A program made the translations under genes and the position numbers. Shown one piece after another: positions 9,101 to 17,205 of a DNA stretch of 64,000 nucleotides. The notes beneath the pieces were generated by a model, which did no database searches, was not told the origin of the DNA, and saw only the letters and a list, made by a program, of their open reading frames with translations. The stretch is taken from positions 62,001-126,000 of the forward strand of contig NZ_CATNLZ010000032.1 in assembly GCF_950101795.1 (NCBI RefSeq), read 5' to 3'. How positions within the stretch are numbered: the stretch's first letter is position 1; every line of letters begins with the position of its first letter. Origin of the DNA: Nocardioides sp. T2.26MG-1 (lineage in GTDB: Bacteria > Actinomycetota > Actinomycetes > Propionibacteriales > Nocardioidaceae).

Positions 9101-11635
9101 CGCCGCCGATCGTTCACCGAGCATCGGCGCAAGGTCCGGGTGGCCGTGTCCGACCTCTGCTCGGCATTAGAGCGTCGCAATTCAGCCGAGCACACCGCTT
9201 GGTCACCTGAGCAAATCGCATCACTCAACCTGCTGCTTCAGCAGGTAGAGCGACTCGCAGCAGACGCTGATCGAGCGACGCCTGAGGGCACAGTCCTCGC
9301 GGCGGAAGCCACTCGGATCCTCACCTGGGCCGAGGGATCGGTGCGTTCGACACCGGCACGGGACTGGCGCGGGTGGGCGTTCGTTGAGACCAATCTTGTA
9401 ACGGCACCCGACCCTGGCATGGATGTCCCGTTGGCGTCCCTTGCCCGCGACCTTGCCGCAGACCGATCCCTCGCCGACGCCGTCGAGGAACTGGCGAGGG
9501 GCGGAGAATATGAACAAGCCCAGCGTTTCATCGAGTCAGGTTCCCGGCACGGAAGCACGCACCGGGCGGAGCTCACGGCTCTGCTGCGTCGTCACATCGC
9601 CGAATCCCAAGACCGGATCACCGCGCAACTGCGAACGCTCGGACTTGCATGTGAACGTGCCGGCGTTCCTGAACCCCCGGAAGAGGAGCTGGATGTTTGC
9701 CCACGACTCGCGGACGCCGAGGCGAAACTCGCCGACTTGGTCCTCGCTACGGACGCCGCCATCGACGCCCGTAGGGAGGACCTCCTGGGACGCCTTCCGT
9801 CGGTGTCTGGGACGACACCGGGCTGGCAGGAGTACATTCGCTCGTTGATTCAAGCGGGCGACCTGGTCCTCGCCGAGCATGCGCTCACTCTCCGCGATGG
9901 AGACCAAGAGCTGCCTCGCCCCAAGTCGTTCGCTCGGTGGTCTTGGCGTGACAACACCACGAATGAGGTAGCCACCTGGTTCGCGGAGCCAGCTACCGCC
10001 CCATCCGGTGCAATCACTAAGTTCACGCCGAACGAGGACGACAAGGCTGGGCGCGCCGTGATCGACGCGCTTCGCGCGCTGCGAGACGAAGACGAGAACG
10101 CACCGCAGCAATGGATTGCTGCCGTCCAGCAGCTACTCGCACCCGAGGATGACTACGTTCGGCCGCACGTCACGGTTGCGGGCGAGCACATCACCGCGAC
10201 ATTCAGGATGCCGTACGACCAGCGGCTCCCATTGCTGCGCTGGGCGCGCGAAGACGAGGTCACGGTCGCGGTTGGCGCCACCGCGGTGCCAGGGACTCTG
10301 CTGCGATTCCCGTTGAATGCCGCATTGGCTACAGGATCCGAGGCGCTCGTGGAGATCGGCGACGTATTGTCGCTTCTTGCCCGCGCCGATACGGATAGGA
10401 CGCCGACCGCAACCGAGCGGTCACTCCAGTTCCTAGCGCTCGTCTGCAGCCGACTGGAACTCGCAAGCATCATCGAACCCCCGGACATGCCAGCGGGCGG
10501 TAACGCATCGTCCCGGCACAGGCTCGCCTGGCTGCTATCGACACTCGGCCTCACCGCCGATGGGCAGGATGTCGACCGCCTCAGCGTCTGGTCCGGTGGG
10601 CACCCCGGTGTCTTGTGGAGTCTCGTCCAGGAAGCACGTCGGGACCCGGCGACCCCCGCTGGCTCCGTGGTTGAGCACCCTGACCGTGACCAGGTCTTGC
10701 TGCGAGGTGTAGACCTGGACCTTGACAATGACGAGGACCTGCTCGTCCTCGGTCTCGGTCTAGCGTGGGGGATCCTCCGTGACGGGTGTTCTGAGGCCGA
10801 GCTGGCAGCACTCTTTGAGGACGAGTGGACAGAAGGCCGACGAAACCCGAACCACCGAGTCCGCATCTCCGAGGTCGTCCACCGGCTGAAGTCTCACGGC
10901 TACATTCGAGAGAAGGGTGACCGCCTCTACTCGTGCGGTTGCCTAACCGCGCGCGCCGTCGAACGGATCGCCACGCAGGACTGGCTCGCAGACCGGATGG
11001 ATCTCATCGACCCTGACCGACTAATCCACGAGGCCGCGTACGAGTTCATCTTGGAGATGCTCCGACATCAGCAACAGGCGGAGGGCGCACGGCTCTCGGA
11101 AGCGGAGATGGCTGATCGCGCACACGAACGGCTCGCTGGCCGTTTGGAAGATGACACCGCCTTCGACCTCGTCCAACTCTGTGACACGGTGCGCCGGGAA
11201 TACAGCCGCTCTGACATCGATGTGCTGTCACGCTTCCCCGACGCGCCTCTCCTGGCGAAGGATGCTGGCCCCGCGATTTGGATCGAGTGCCTTGCCTTCG
11301 AACTCCTGAACAACGCGATCGCAGCAACGTCAGACCTTGCTCCAGACGAGGCAACAATCTGGATGATGCTGGAGCGGGATCCCTCTGACAACGACTTTGC
11401 TGTACTCAGCGTCAGGAATAACGGCCGCCGGTTCACCGAGGATGCACGAGAGGCGTTCGAGACCGGTCGACGCTTGCTTGACGCAAACCGACCGAAGAAC
11501 GGGACCGGGCTGCATCGTTTCAAGAGATTCGGTGAGACCCGCGGGGTGCATATCAGCCTCAGCGAAACGGCGAATGAGGAGACCGTTGTTCGTTGCCGGA
11601 TCCCGTTGGTGTCAGAAACTCAGTCAAGTCGGTAG
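6164..11635 (+). CDS. Giant winged-helix / phospholipase D nuclease / GHKL ATPase
   Basis: This 1823-aa protein starts inside the stop codon of the helicase gene. Residues ~25-95 look like a winged helix. Two HKD motifs follow: HAKLVISDD..TSKN (H413) and HAKVVLRDD..GSFN (H625), giving a complete PLD-type phosphodiesterase active site. A long helical region of about 1000 residues is unassigned. The C-terminus is a GHKL-type ATPase: ELLNNAI (N box, ~1716), VRNNG (G1-like) and GTGLHR (~1780). PLD members here are usually nucleases. In Mokosh type I the equivalent MkoB is a PLD protein; the GHKL end and very long middle are unusual. It converges with the receiver-domain gene, overlapping by 16 bp. 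Confidence 0.8.
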   Translation: MSFDIYAQADVVTTRVTLAPRSAAGNLETTLMEAIGAGATSPHDLANVFGLAPRLVLQVLGDLWRAGRVSVEMQTNYETLSLTTEGKHELDATAAAGALSTTATTATTQDIIVERLTGRALAKKASVARVPFEDRDLVVPAAADDRPASGVSGAEMVAALSAGDSDLGGVEEAGGQRVVSAFLQPDMLQVVSRRRYVKLRAAAQVTETDELTVAVIDDRLTLSERDQATRRLQGIVDSQPKSKFTMRLRQHATKVALQTRGIAQILDELRRHLDTLDGCPYGERQQRHDRAAALVSQVTAYAQSRSAREMDVEVVSTTERHQQVVADLIQRAERQLVFAVPWIRAKGLEPLRGPLLAALGRGVQVVLVWGIDGHNDGLGSQELAWLDSITAHVHRSSSPGRFVYSRSRGARSHAKLVISDDRQMLVTSKNFLSRSNHTEVGVLLSSLDNQRSPVIEAGLQYVYDKSPSPDIAFALHRLPGAFGARDSAPDLSFPLPRLQQALLQQEAPEDYVRAWATAWSQAGARAQAILTRPRPTVETVADLQHRGVVREAVTSAASRVLLASDKLTETALSQDLAAVLTKRAAEGVAISIRYRDAPTADVPGLNVLQSASSPPVDVVRTPSMHAKVVLRDDTSLVGSFNPLSVDANLRKRRSTGEFGVVVDSSRVADAVWAAVAGTPVPATHTSETRLSAAERPSAYLAQSLLDAIGESSSESLLALTAEHGLGALLDAKRSLGLDLVDDLRLAGAGLAVALETDTDPTPAATLALDGLLRTGNWGVAALLRPLIPDALGRPRKSFTSALSEGSSSGQSLTTALTSGQEPTEAEADALIVTDCVHLLLGDNPSSSADSELLFSSATPSSAIDAFFSASVAYLRRYGALPAIPPAIAMSESDLADEWRAAEEACIGFGRYDSKSGVGNRLIKYLTGPVGELGLLDAILNARDASALLDWRDHYLQVTDDAKWLDRVVRDPGLPRITDSRRRSFTEHRRKVRVAVSDLCSALERRNSAEHTAWSPEQIASLNLLLQQVERLAADADRATPEGTVLAAEATRILTWAEGSVRSTPARDWRGWAFVETNLVTAPDPGMDVPLASLARDLAADRSLADAVEELARGGEYEQAQRFIESGSRHGSTHRAELTALLRRHIAESQDRITAQLRTLGLACERAGVPEPPEEELDVCPRLADAEAKLADLVLATDAAIDARREDLLGRLPSVSGTTPGWQEYIRSLIQAGDLVLAEHALTLRDGDQELPRPKSFARWSWRDNTTNEVATWFAEPATAPSGAITKFTPNEDDKAGRAVIDALRALRDEDENAPQQWIAAVQQLLAPEDDYVRPHVTVAGEHITATFRMPYDQRLPLLRWAREDEVTVAVGATAVPGTLLRFPLNAALATGSEALVEIGDVLSLLARADTDRTPTATERSLQFLALVCSRLELASIIEPPDMPAGGNASSRHRLAWLLSTLGLTADGQDVDRLSVWSGGHPGVLWSLVQEARRDPATPAGSVVEHPDRDQVLLRGVDLDLDNDEDLLVLGLGLAWGILRDGCSEAELAALFEDEWTEGRRNPNHRVRISEVVHRLKSHGYIREKGDRLYSCGCLTARAVERIATQDWLADRMDLIDPDRLIHEAAYEFILEMLRHQQQAEGARLSEAEMADRAHERLAGRLEDDTAFDLVQLCDTVRREYSRSDIDVLSRFPDAPLLAKDAGPAIWIECLAFELLNNAIAATSDLAPDEATIWMMLERDPSDNDFAVLSVRNNGRRFTEDAREAFETGRRLLDANRPKNGTGLHRFKRFGETRGVHISLSETANEETVVRCRIPLVSETQSSR

Positions 11636-12684
11636 TCGCGTAGGAACGCACCCCGCCTCAACCGTGCACCAGCCAGGTCGTTCGCTTGTGCGCGCTCGAC
11701 AACCGAGTCAGCCGCCCGATTCATCTGCTCCAGCAACAGTGCCGACTGAGTTGTGGACCTGCCGTCCGTCAGCTGCTTCGTCGCCTGGCGCCTGTACCGA
11801 ACCATGCTCGCCTCGATGGCCGAACATGCGCGGTCGATTGGGCCGTCGCGGAATACCTCGTTGATTCTTTGGGCGATCTTGTCGATCTCGGCCTCAGGAC
11901 CGTCGTTCTCCTTGATCACCACGCCGGCCAGACCCAACTTCATCTCCCAATCGTCAAGATGCACGTGGCTAGGCAACCTGAAGGTCATCATGAAGACAGG
12001 GACTGCGTCTGCACGCTGGTTGATCAACTCCGCGATGGCGTCCCCCGAGTTGTCGATCGTCTCTCGCCGTAGCCGCCGGTCGAGGACGACGAGGTCGAAA
12101 TCGCCCAAGCGCGGCTCGAAGACCCGAAACTCCTCAAATGACTCGGCAATTTCGCACAAGTGGTTCGTGCGAAGAGCGTTCGCAACGGCGTCGGCAATCT
12201 GGTCATCGACCACGAGAATCCTGCGTCCAGAGGCGATCGCCCTACTGTGCGCATTTTGCACTCTCAGGTACATCTCCTCTGATGGGGGGCCAAGCTCAGG
12301 GAAGATCGGGAGACCGGTCCTCCAGAGGGCGCGAGCCCGAGTGAGGGACGTTGCCCGCTCCTCGTCCGAGGCGTACTGACTGCCTTCCACGAGTTCCACC
12401 AGTTCGACCGCGTCGATGGACATGCTCGTCCTTTCGAGGTGCCAGCCTTCATCACGTTCATTCCGGAAGACCAGCTCAGCGTGCCTGCCCGTTCGGGAGA
12501 TCAACTGCCGGATACCCGCGTCACTGAGGCCGGTTGCCGCCCGGACGGTCCGTTTCGAGACGAAACCGTCCAGCAAGAGCGCGGCTAGAACCCATCCTTC
12601 TCGTTCGCGAAACTCGATCGGCTTCCCATCGACGATCGCCCGCACCGAACCGCCTAGCAGCTCGAACCTCCTGGTGCGCGGCAC
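11620..12684 (-). CDS. Receiver-domain regulator with N-terminal DNA-binding-like domain
   Basis: I chose GTG 12684 (GGGAGG ten bases upstream); an in-frame ATG at 12747 would add 21 residues. Residues ~1-95 open RFELLGGSVRAIVDGKPIEF, like the winged-helix start of SARP/OmpR-type regulators. Residues ~152-290 form a response-regulator receiver: ILVVDDQ (acidic pocket), VVLDRRL (phospho-acceptor Asp near 198), and a Lys in GVVIKEND. A helical tail follows. No sensor kinase gene is adjacent, but the neighbouring PLD protein ends in a GHKL ATPase, the fold used by histidine kinases. It may regulate cargo block 1 or partner that protein directly; both are inference. Confidence 0.75.
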   Translation of the reverse strand: MPRTRRFELLGGSVRAIVDGKPIEFREREGWVLAALLLDGFVSKRTVRAATGLSDAGIRQLISRTGRHAELVFRNERDEGWHLERTSMSIDAVELVELVEGSQYASDEERATSLTRARALWRTGLPIFPELGPPSEEMYLRVQNAHSRAIASGRRILVVDDQIADAVANALRTNHLCEIAESFEEFRVFEPRLGDFDLVVLDRRLRRETIDNSGDAIAELINQRADAVPVFMMTFRLPSHVHLDDWEMKLGLAGVVIKENDGPEAEIDKIAQRINEVFRDGPIDRACSAIEASMVRYRRQATKQLTDGRSTTQSALLLEQMNRAADSVVERAQANDLAGARLRRGAFLRDYRLD

Positions 12685-12737
12685 TTGACTCCGTCCTCCC
12701 GCCGTGATTGATCGTCCGACGATCCCGTCGACCAAGC

Positions 12738-12764
12738 GTGACAGCAATCAGTCCGGCCTGTCAC
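12738..12764. promoter_or_regulatory. Dyad operator GTGACA-N15-TGTCAC, copy 1
   Basis: A perfect six-base dyad with a 15-base spacer lies between the divergent receiver-domain gene and the 94-aa gene. The same dyad with the same spacing recurs at 13133-13159 with a different spacer sequence, as expected of a protein-binding site. Confidence 0.55.
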
Positions 12765-12809
12765 ACATTTCTCTCGGGTCGTCTCGCTGCGCTGCGCACC
12801 ATCCGAGTC

Positions 12810-13094
12810 ATGAATCTGACCACCGCGTCCACCAGTTCCCCCATCTGTCCCGAGCGCGCTCTCTTGCGCCTTCCCGGCCACCAGCCCGGCGCTCTGTCCC
12901 TCACGACCCTCCGTCGGCTCGCGCTCCTCGGGCGCATCACACTCCGCATTCTGCAGGATCCCGCGGTTGGTGACGCCTGGCGCGCTGCGACGGGCGACAT
13001 CGCCCGTGCCGTGGAGCCGACCAAGCAGGCTGCGAGCGCGGTCTTGCTGGCTGGTCGCGTGACGGCGACGGCGTGGCGGCGCAGCCAGGCCTGA
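12810..13094 (+). CDS. Small hypothetical protein, 94 aa
   Basis: ATG 12810 opens MNLTTASTSS and the frame runs to 13094. The middle (LTTLRRLALLGRITLRILQD) and the Ala-rich end suggest helical segments, possibly membrane associated. I do not recognise the family. It follows dyad copy 1 and precedes copy 2, so it may be co-regulated with the membrane operon. The coding call rests on an uninterrupted frame with plausible composition; the start is less certain. Confidence 0.5.
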   Translation: MNLTTASTSSPICPERALLRLPGHQPGALSLTTLRRLALLGRITLRILQDPAVGDAWRAATGDIARAVEPTKQAASAVLLAGRVTATAWRRSQA

Positions 13095-13132
13095 GTCATC
13101 GGCGGGCGCCCGGCCAACGGTCTCCCGCCCGT

Positions 13133-13159
13133 GTGACACGAACACGAGCGTCCTGTCAC
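13133..13159. promoter_or_regulatory. Dyad operator GTGACA-N15-TGTCAC, copy 2
   Basis: Identical half-sites and spacer length to 12738-12764. It lies about 97 bases before the HicA-like gene that opens the membrane operon. Confidence 0.55.
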
Positions 13160-13255
13160 GCGATGGCTGATGTGCGGTCACGCAGCAGGTGCGCACGATC
13201 GGCCCACGTAAGGAAGGGCATCCCAGGCCCGACTTGGAGAACCAGGAGGCAAGCA

Positions 13256-13456
13256 GTGAAGCAGAAGGACATCCGGAAGCTCTGCAAGGAGCTCAAGAAC
13301 CAGGGGTTCCACGTCCGTGCAACCCGGCGCGGCCACTTCCTCGTCGAGCGCGAGGGCGTGGTCGTCGCCGGGCTGGCAGGGACGCCCAGCGACCACCGAT
13401 CCATCAAGAACAGCCTCGCCCAGCTCCGGCGGGCCGGGTTCGAGTCCGCCCACTAG
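13256..13456 (+). CDS. HicA-like mRNA-interferase-fold protein
   Basis: GTG 13256 has AGGAGG seven bases upstream. The 66-aa product (DIRKLCKELKNQGF, then RRGHFLV) has the size and the beta-alpha pattern of HicA toxins, with a His in the GxH position after the basic strand, and a C-terminal helix (IKNSLAQLRRAG). HicA enzymes bind double-stranded RNA and cut mRNA. No HicB antitoxin was seen beside it, so it may be a domesticated dsRNA-binding-fold member rather than a toxin. It precedes the four-TM gene by 17 bases and is likely in the same transcript. Confidence 0.6.
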   Translation: MKQKDIRKLCKELKNQGFHVRATRRGHFLVEREGVVVAGLAGTPSDHRSIKNSLAQLRRAGFESAH

Positions 13457-13473
13457 AACGTCTAGGAGAACTG

Positions 13474-14958
13474 ATGGGAACCACGTCCAGCGGGCGCCGC
13501 AAGCCCGCCCCGCAGGTGGCCGCCGCCCTGCGCACCATGAAGTCGCCCTCGTTGGCGACCTCCCGCTCCGGCGCCTACAACACCGGGCTCTCCGAGCCCG
13601 ACGTGGAGAGGAAGGCGGTCGAGGACGGTCAGGCCGGCGTCCTCGATCCCACCGTCGTCGGAGTGAACTCCCACCCCCACGCGGTCGACGGCCTCGTGGA
13701 TGGTCACGACGCCGCCACGGGGGTGATCGCTCACGATGCCCGTGGTGATATCGACGCGGTCGACGGGGACCTGGAGGAGCAGAGGCTCAAGTTCGCCGCT
13801 GACCTGGCGGCGGCGCTCCACGCGAACAGCGCGTACGAGGCCGTCGAGCGCCACCGCATCCTCCAGCTGGCCAGGATGAAGGCGAAGGGCCTGCCGATCC
13901 CGTCGAGGTGGGGGTTCTTCTTGCTGGTCGCTGCACTGGTCGGGCTGTTCGTCGGCGACTGGGGCCTCATCACCCTCGGCTACCAGGTTCTCGGACTCTC
14001 CGACCGCCCGTGGATCCCGGGACTCGCCTTCACCGACGACCTCCACCTGGCCGCCTTCTCGTCGGTGTTCGCTCTCGTCGTTCTCGGCGACGGCGTCGGT
14101 GACCGCCTCCGTCGCATCGAGCAGGCCTTGAACGACCGCCGCATCGCCAACGAGACTGACCGCGACCGGCTGTCGAAGCCGGCGCCCTTCGACTTCGTCT
14201 GGCTGGCCGTCTGCCTCCTCGGAGCTCTCGCCGGCCTGGCTGCCCTCAGTCACATCAGGTCGGAGTACCTCGCGGCTCTCGGGTCCGACGCCGGCGGGCT
14301 GGCGTTCTTCTCCATCCAGCTCGTCATCCTTCTCGCCGCCATCGCCTTGGGCTTCCACCACGCCAACCCCGAGGCCAAGAACTGGGCGACCGCCGACAAG
14401 AAGGCGACTGCGGCGGAGGCCAAGCGCGACACGGCCATCGAGACGCTGAACACGACGGGCAGCCGCATCAACGCCGCCATCGACCATCGCGACGCGATCC
14501 TCGCCAGCTCGGGACACCACGTCAACACCGACGCCGCCAACGCCCGCATCCAGGCCGCCGCCTACAAGCGTCGCTACCTCTTGTCCCAGTTGGAGCCTGC
14601 CCAGGAGCAGCTCTTCGCCGAGCACAAGGCTCCCCGCGAGTACGCCGCCGGGGAGCTGCTCGCCCGGATCACCGGCATCACCCCGCTCCCGGAGTTCGAG
14701 AAGGTCAGCACCCAGCCGGTGATGGACGCGCTGGAGCAGACCCGGATCAAGCTCGATGTCCTGCGCGCCCGGATCGACCAGATCGAGATCAACAAGCTCA
14801 ACCTCCCCGACCTCGAGGATGAGATCCTCCTCGGCACCGCGTCCGACGACGAGACCGATCCGCAGAACTCCGCGCAGACGGCGGCGGAGAGGCCGCTTCA
14901 CCCGGTTCTCGAGACGGAGCCGGTCGCCGGGGACGACACGACCGAGGACGTCGCGTGA
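13474..14958 (+). CDS. Four-TM membrane protein with cytoplasmic coiled-coil tail
   Basis: The product has 494 aa; ATG 13474 has AGGAGA upstream. The first ~140 residues are polar, then four membrane segments follow: ~145-172, ~190-208, ~239-261 and ~275-297. The remaining ~200 residues are rich in Ala, Glu, Lys and Arg with heptad character (for example the IKLDVLRARIDQIE stretch near 430). I do not recognise the family. GTGA overlap with the vWA gene indicates translational coupling, so it may be the membrane anchor of a complex formed with the vWA protein and the OmpA-like lipoprotein. Confidence 0.75.
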   Translation: MGTTSSGRRKPAPQVAAALRTMKSPSLATSRSGAYNTGLSEPDVERKAVEDGQAGVLDPTVVGVNSHPHAVDGLVDGHDAATGVIAHDARGDIDAVDGDLEEQRLKFAADLAAALHANSAYEAVERHRILQLARMKAKGLPIPSRWGFFLLVAALVGLFVGDWGLITLGYQVLGLSDRPWIPGLAFTDDLHLAAFSSVFALVVLGDGVGDRLRRIEQALNDRRIANETDRDRLSKPAPFDFVWLAVCLLGALAGLAALSHIRSEYLAALGSDAGGLAFFSIQLVILLAAIALGFHHANPEAKNWATADKKATAAEAKRDTAIETLNTTGSRINAAIDHRDAILASSGHHVNTDAANARIQAAAYKRRYLLSQLEPAQEQLFAEHKAPREYAAGELLARITGITPLPEFEKVSTQPVMDALEQTRIKLDVLRARIDQIEINKLNLPDLEDEILLGTASDDETDPQNSAQTAAERPLHPVLETEPVAGDDTTEDVA

Positions 14959-15725
14959 CCAGCGATGGTGGGTGCCGCCCCGTCGGCGGCACCCACCGCC
15001 TCCACAAGGTCCGCCCCCTGTCTAGCGGCCATCACCTCCCGGGGCCGCCGCGGCCGCAGCCCCTCGCGCAGCCGGTCGCCCTACCGGCCCTCACCGGGGC
15101 GGACCCCGCCGACATCCGGGCCCGTGTGCGGTACCTGCACTTCGAGACCCTGCCCGACTGGTCCGGCTCCACCTTCAGCGTGTGGGGCGGCGACCCGAAC
15201 GACGTGATCGGCGCCGTCTCCGTCTCCGTCTACCAGTGGCTCCGTCGCTACGGAGGGGGCACGGCCGGGGTCATCCCGTGGGGCACCAGCCCGGCCGGGC
15301 ACCTGGCCGTCGGCCCGCTGTCGGTCAAGAAGGACATCAAGGCGCTCAAGGCCGCGATCCGTGCCCGCGTCAACCTCGGCGGCAACGACCTCCCGGCGGC
15401 CCTTCGCCTCGCGGAGCAGCGCACGTCCCGCCTGCCGGACCACACCATCCGCGTGTATTGGGTGCCGACCGACGGCATTGAGGCCGTCACCTCCTCCACC
15501 TACAGCGCCGTGAACGCGCTCCCGCCCGACTCCGTCCACCTCGTCTTGATCGACCCCCTCCACGGCTGCACCGATGCGATGGAGGACGACTGGCGGGCCG
15601 TGCCCTTCGGATCGGTCACCCGCATCGGCGACCTCACCGTGCGGAACATCGCCACCACGATCGCCGAGCTGTGCGCCGACGCCATCGGCCTCCAGCTCGG
15701 GACTGCAACCCCCACCGCCCCCTGA
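14955..15725 (+). CDS. von Willebrand factor A-domain protein
   Basis: Starts at GTG 14955 inside the previous stop codon; 256 aa. A metal-ion-dependent adhesion site can be read: DWSGS (DxSxS, near residue 67), GGNDLPAAL near 143 and an Asp in VPTDG. These are the three MIDAS loops in the expected order in a fold of about 190 residues. vWA domains mediate metal-dependent protein binding and assembly of complexes. No signal peptide or membrane segment was seen, so it is probably cytoplasmic. Neighbours suggest a role with the four-TM protein and the lipoprotein. Confidence 0.7.
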   Translation: MTSDGGCRPVGGTHRLHKVRPLSSGHHLPGPPRPQPLAQPVALPALTGADPADIRARVRYLHFETLPDWSGSTFSVWGGDPNDVIGAVSVSVYQWLRRYGGGTAGVIPWGTSPAGHLAVGPLSVKKDIKALKAAIRARVNLGGNDLPAALRLAEQRTSRLPDHTIRVYWVPTDGIEAVTSSTYSAVNALPPDSVHLVLIDPLHGCTDAMEDDWRAVPFGSVTRIGDLTVRNIATTIAELCADAIGLQLGTATPTAP

Positions 15726-15742
15726 CAGGAAGAAGGAAGGCC

Positions 15743-16927
15743 ATGTCCATCATCACCCGCATCACCGGCATCGCCGGCGCGCTCACCCTGGCCGTCACGC
15801 TGGCCGGCTGCAGCGACACCGCGGCCGGGACGGGGTCGAACGTGCCTACGTTCGCTGGCAGCGCGGCCAACTGCGAGCCGCTCCCGCAGCCGAACATCAC
15901 GCCCGACACTCCCACCATCGCGATCCTCGGCACTGAGGGTGATGCGCTCGCGTCCTACGCCCAGGACACCGGCGTGGTTGTCGCCGCTGCGAAGACGGCC
16001 AAGGCGCGCATCATCGTCAACGGGATCTCGGGCAGCGCCGACGCCCCCAACCTGCTCGCCAACGTCGTCTTGGAGGGCGAGGGCAACAACAACCTGGCCC
16101 GCACCAACGACCTCAACTGCAAGGCCGCCAAGGTCGACGAGGCGCTCGACACCCTCACGAAGGGCAAGAGCGCGCCCACGCCCAACGTCTTCGACGCGCT
16201 CAACGCCCTCGCCGGGAACCTGTCTCACAACCCGTCCAAGCTGCCCGTCGACGTCGTCCTCCTCACCCCCCTGGCCGCCCGCGGCGGCGGCATCGACCTC
16301 AGCGACCCCAAGACCCTCGCCGACCCCGTCGCCGCGATCAACACCCTCGCCGCGAAGGGAATCGTCCCCTCGTGTGAGAACTGGCGCATCTACGGCGTCT
16401 CCCCGTCGACCGGGCTCAGCGACGTCATGGCCGCCCAGCTCAAGGACTTCTGGATCCGCTACGCCCACAAGTGCGGCGGCGCGCTGGTTGCCTGGGAGGA
16501 CCACCTCGCGGCCTTCCCTTCCACGACCCCGGTCGCTTCCGCGGACACGAGCCAGATCAAGGTCGAGCAGACCAAGACCGAGGTCACCGCCACCCTTGCC
16601 TCCGACGTCCTCTTCGCTGCCGACAGCGCGGACCTCCTCGACCCGAGCGCTCCGGCCCTCGGAGAGCTGCTCAACCTCGCCAACAAGAACGCTGGGAAGA
16701 TCGTGATCACCGGCCACGTCAACCCCACCGGCACCGGCACCGGCGCCGGTCTCAGCCTGCAGCGGGCCACCACCGTCAAGGACTGGCTCGTCGACCACGA
16801 TGTCGACGAGAACCGCATCAGCGTCATCGGCAAGGGGGCCGCCGACCCCGTCTACCCCGACCCGAAGACCGACGCTGAGAAGGCCGCGAACCGGCGGGTG
16901 GTCACCGTCATCCACACGGAGGCCTGA
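15743..16927 (+). CDS. OmpA-like lipoprotein
   Basis: The product has 394 aa; ATG 15743 follows AGGAAGG. A lipoprotein signal peptide ends LAVTLAGC, making Cys23 the predicted lipidated residue, so the protein should sit on the outer face of the membrane. The C-terminal ~110 residues are an OmpA/MotB-type peptidoglycan-binding domain: FAADSADLLDPSA, TGHVNPTG, RATTVKDWL and RISVIGKGAADP with ANRRV. The middle domain (LSDPKTLADPVAAINTLAAKG) is unassigned. A membrane protein plus MotB-like peptidoglycan-binding partner recalls Zorya ZorAB, but no MotA-like protein or helicase is in this operon. Confidence 0.8.
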   Translation: MSIITRITGIAGALTLAVTLAGCSDTAAGTGSNVPTFAGSAANCEPLPQPNITPDTPTIAILGTEGDALASYAQDTGVVVAAAKTAKARIIVNGISGSADAPNLLANVVLEGEGNNNLARTNDLNCKAAKVDEALDTLTKGKSAPTPNVFDALNALAGNLSHNPSKLPVDVVLLTPLAARGGGIDLSDPKTLADPVAAINTLAAKGIVPSCENWRIYGVSPSTGLSDVMAAQLKDFWIRYAHKCGGALVAWEDHLAAFPSTTPVASADTSQIKVEQTKTEVTATLASDVLFAADSADLLDPSAPALGELLNLANKNAGKIVITGHVNPTGTGTGAGLSLQRATTVKDWLVDHDVDENRISVIGKGAADPVYPDPKTDAEKAANRRVVTVIHTEA

Positions 16928-16932
16928 TCACC

Positions 16933-17205
16933 ATGAACTGGAAGGAGAACCTGGCCATCGGCGCCGCTGTCCTCGGCCTGGCCGTGGGCGCCAACGAGAT
17001 GCTGTCGGTCAAGACGCCCGACGACTACCAGAAGTACCGGCAGCAGCAGACCGTCGAGCAGGGTGCCGACGCCACCGAGAGGGACAACGACCGCAAGTGT
17101 GACCAGATGCGGGACGGCCTCGACACCGAGAACAGCCGCAAGAACACTCCGGGCGAGGTGCGGCCCGCCGACCCGAAGCTCCCCAAGCTGAGGATCCGGC
17201 CATGA
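16933..17205 (+). CDS. Small protein with N-terminal hydrophobic segment, 90 aa
   Basis: Lies five bases after the lipoprotein gene and overlaps the next gene by ATGA. The N-terminus (ENLAIGAAVLGLAVGANEML) could be an uncleaved signal or short membrane anchor; the rest is polar and charged with one Cys. I do not recognise it. Its fixed place in a tightly packed operon is the main reason to accept it. Confidence 0.6.
   Translation: MNWKENLAIGAAVLGLAVGANEMLSVKTPDDYQKYRQQQTVEQGADATERDNDRKCDQMRDGLDTENSRKNTPGEVRPADPKLPKLRIRP

Noticed and set aside
13256..13456. Complete HicAB toxin-antitoxin pair
   Set aside because: Only a HicA-fold protein is visible; neither neighbour resembles HicB.
13462..14901. 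Long minus-strand frame opposite the four-TM gene
   Set aside because: Asp/Glu/Gly/Arg-rich shadow of a high-GC gene; the plus-strand frame has membrane segments, a ribosome site and coupling to the vWA gene.
15500..16915. Long minus-strand frame opposite the OmpA-like lipoprotein gene
   Set aside because: Low-complexity composition and no domain; the plus strand has a lipobox and an OmpA domain.
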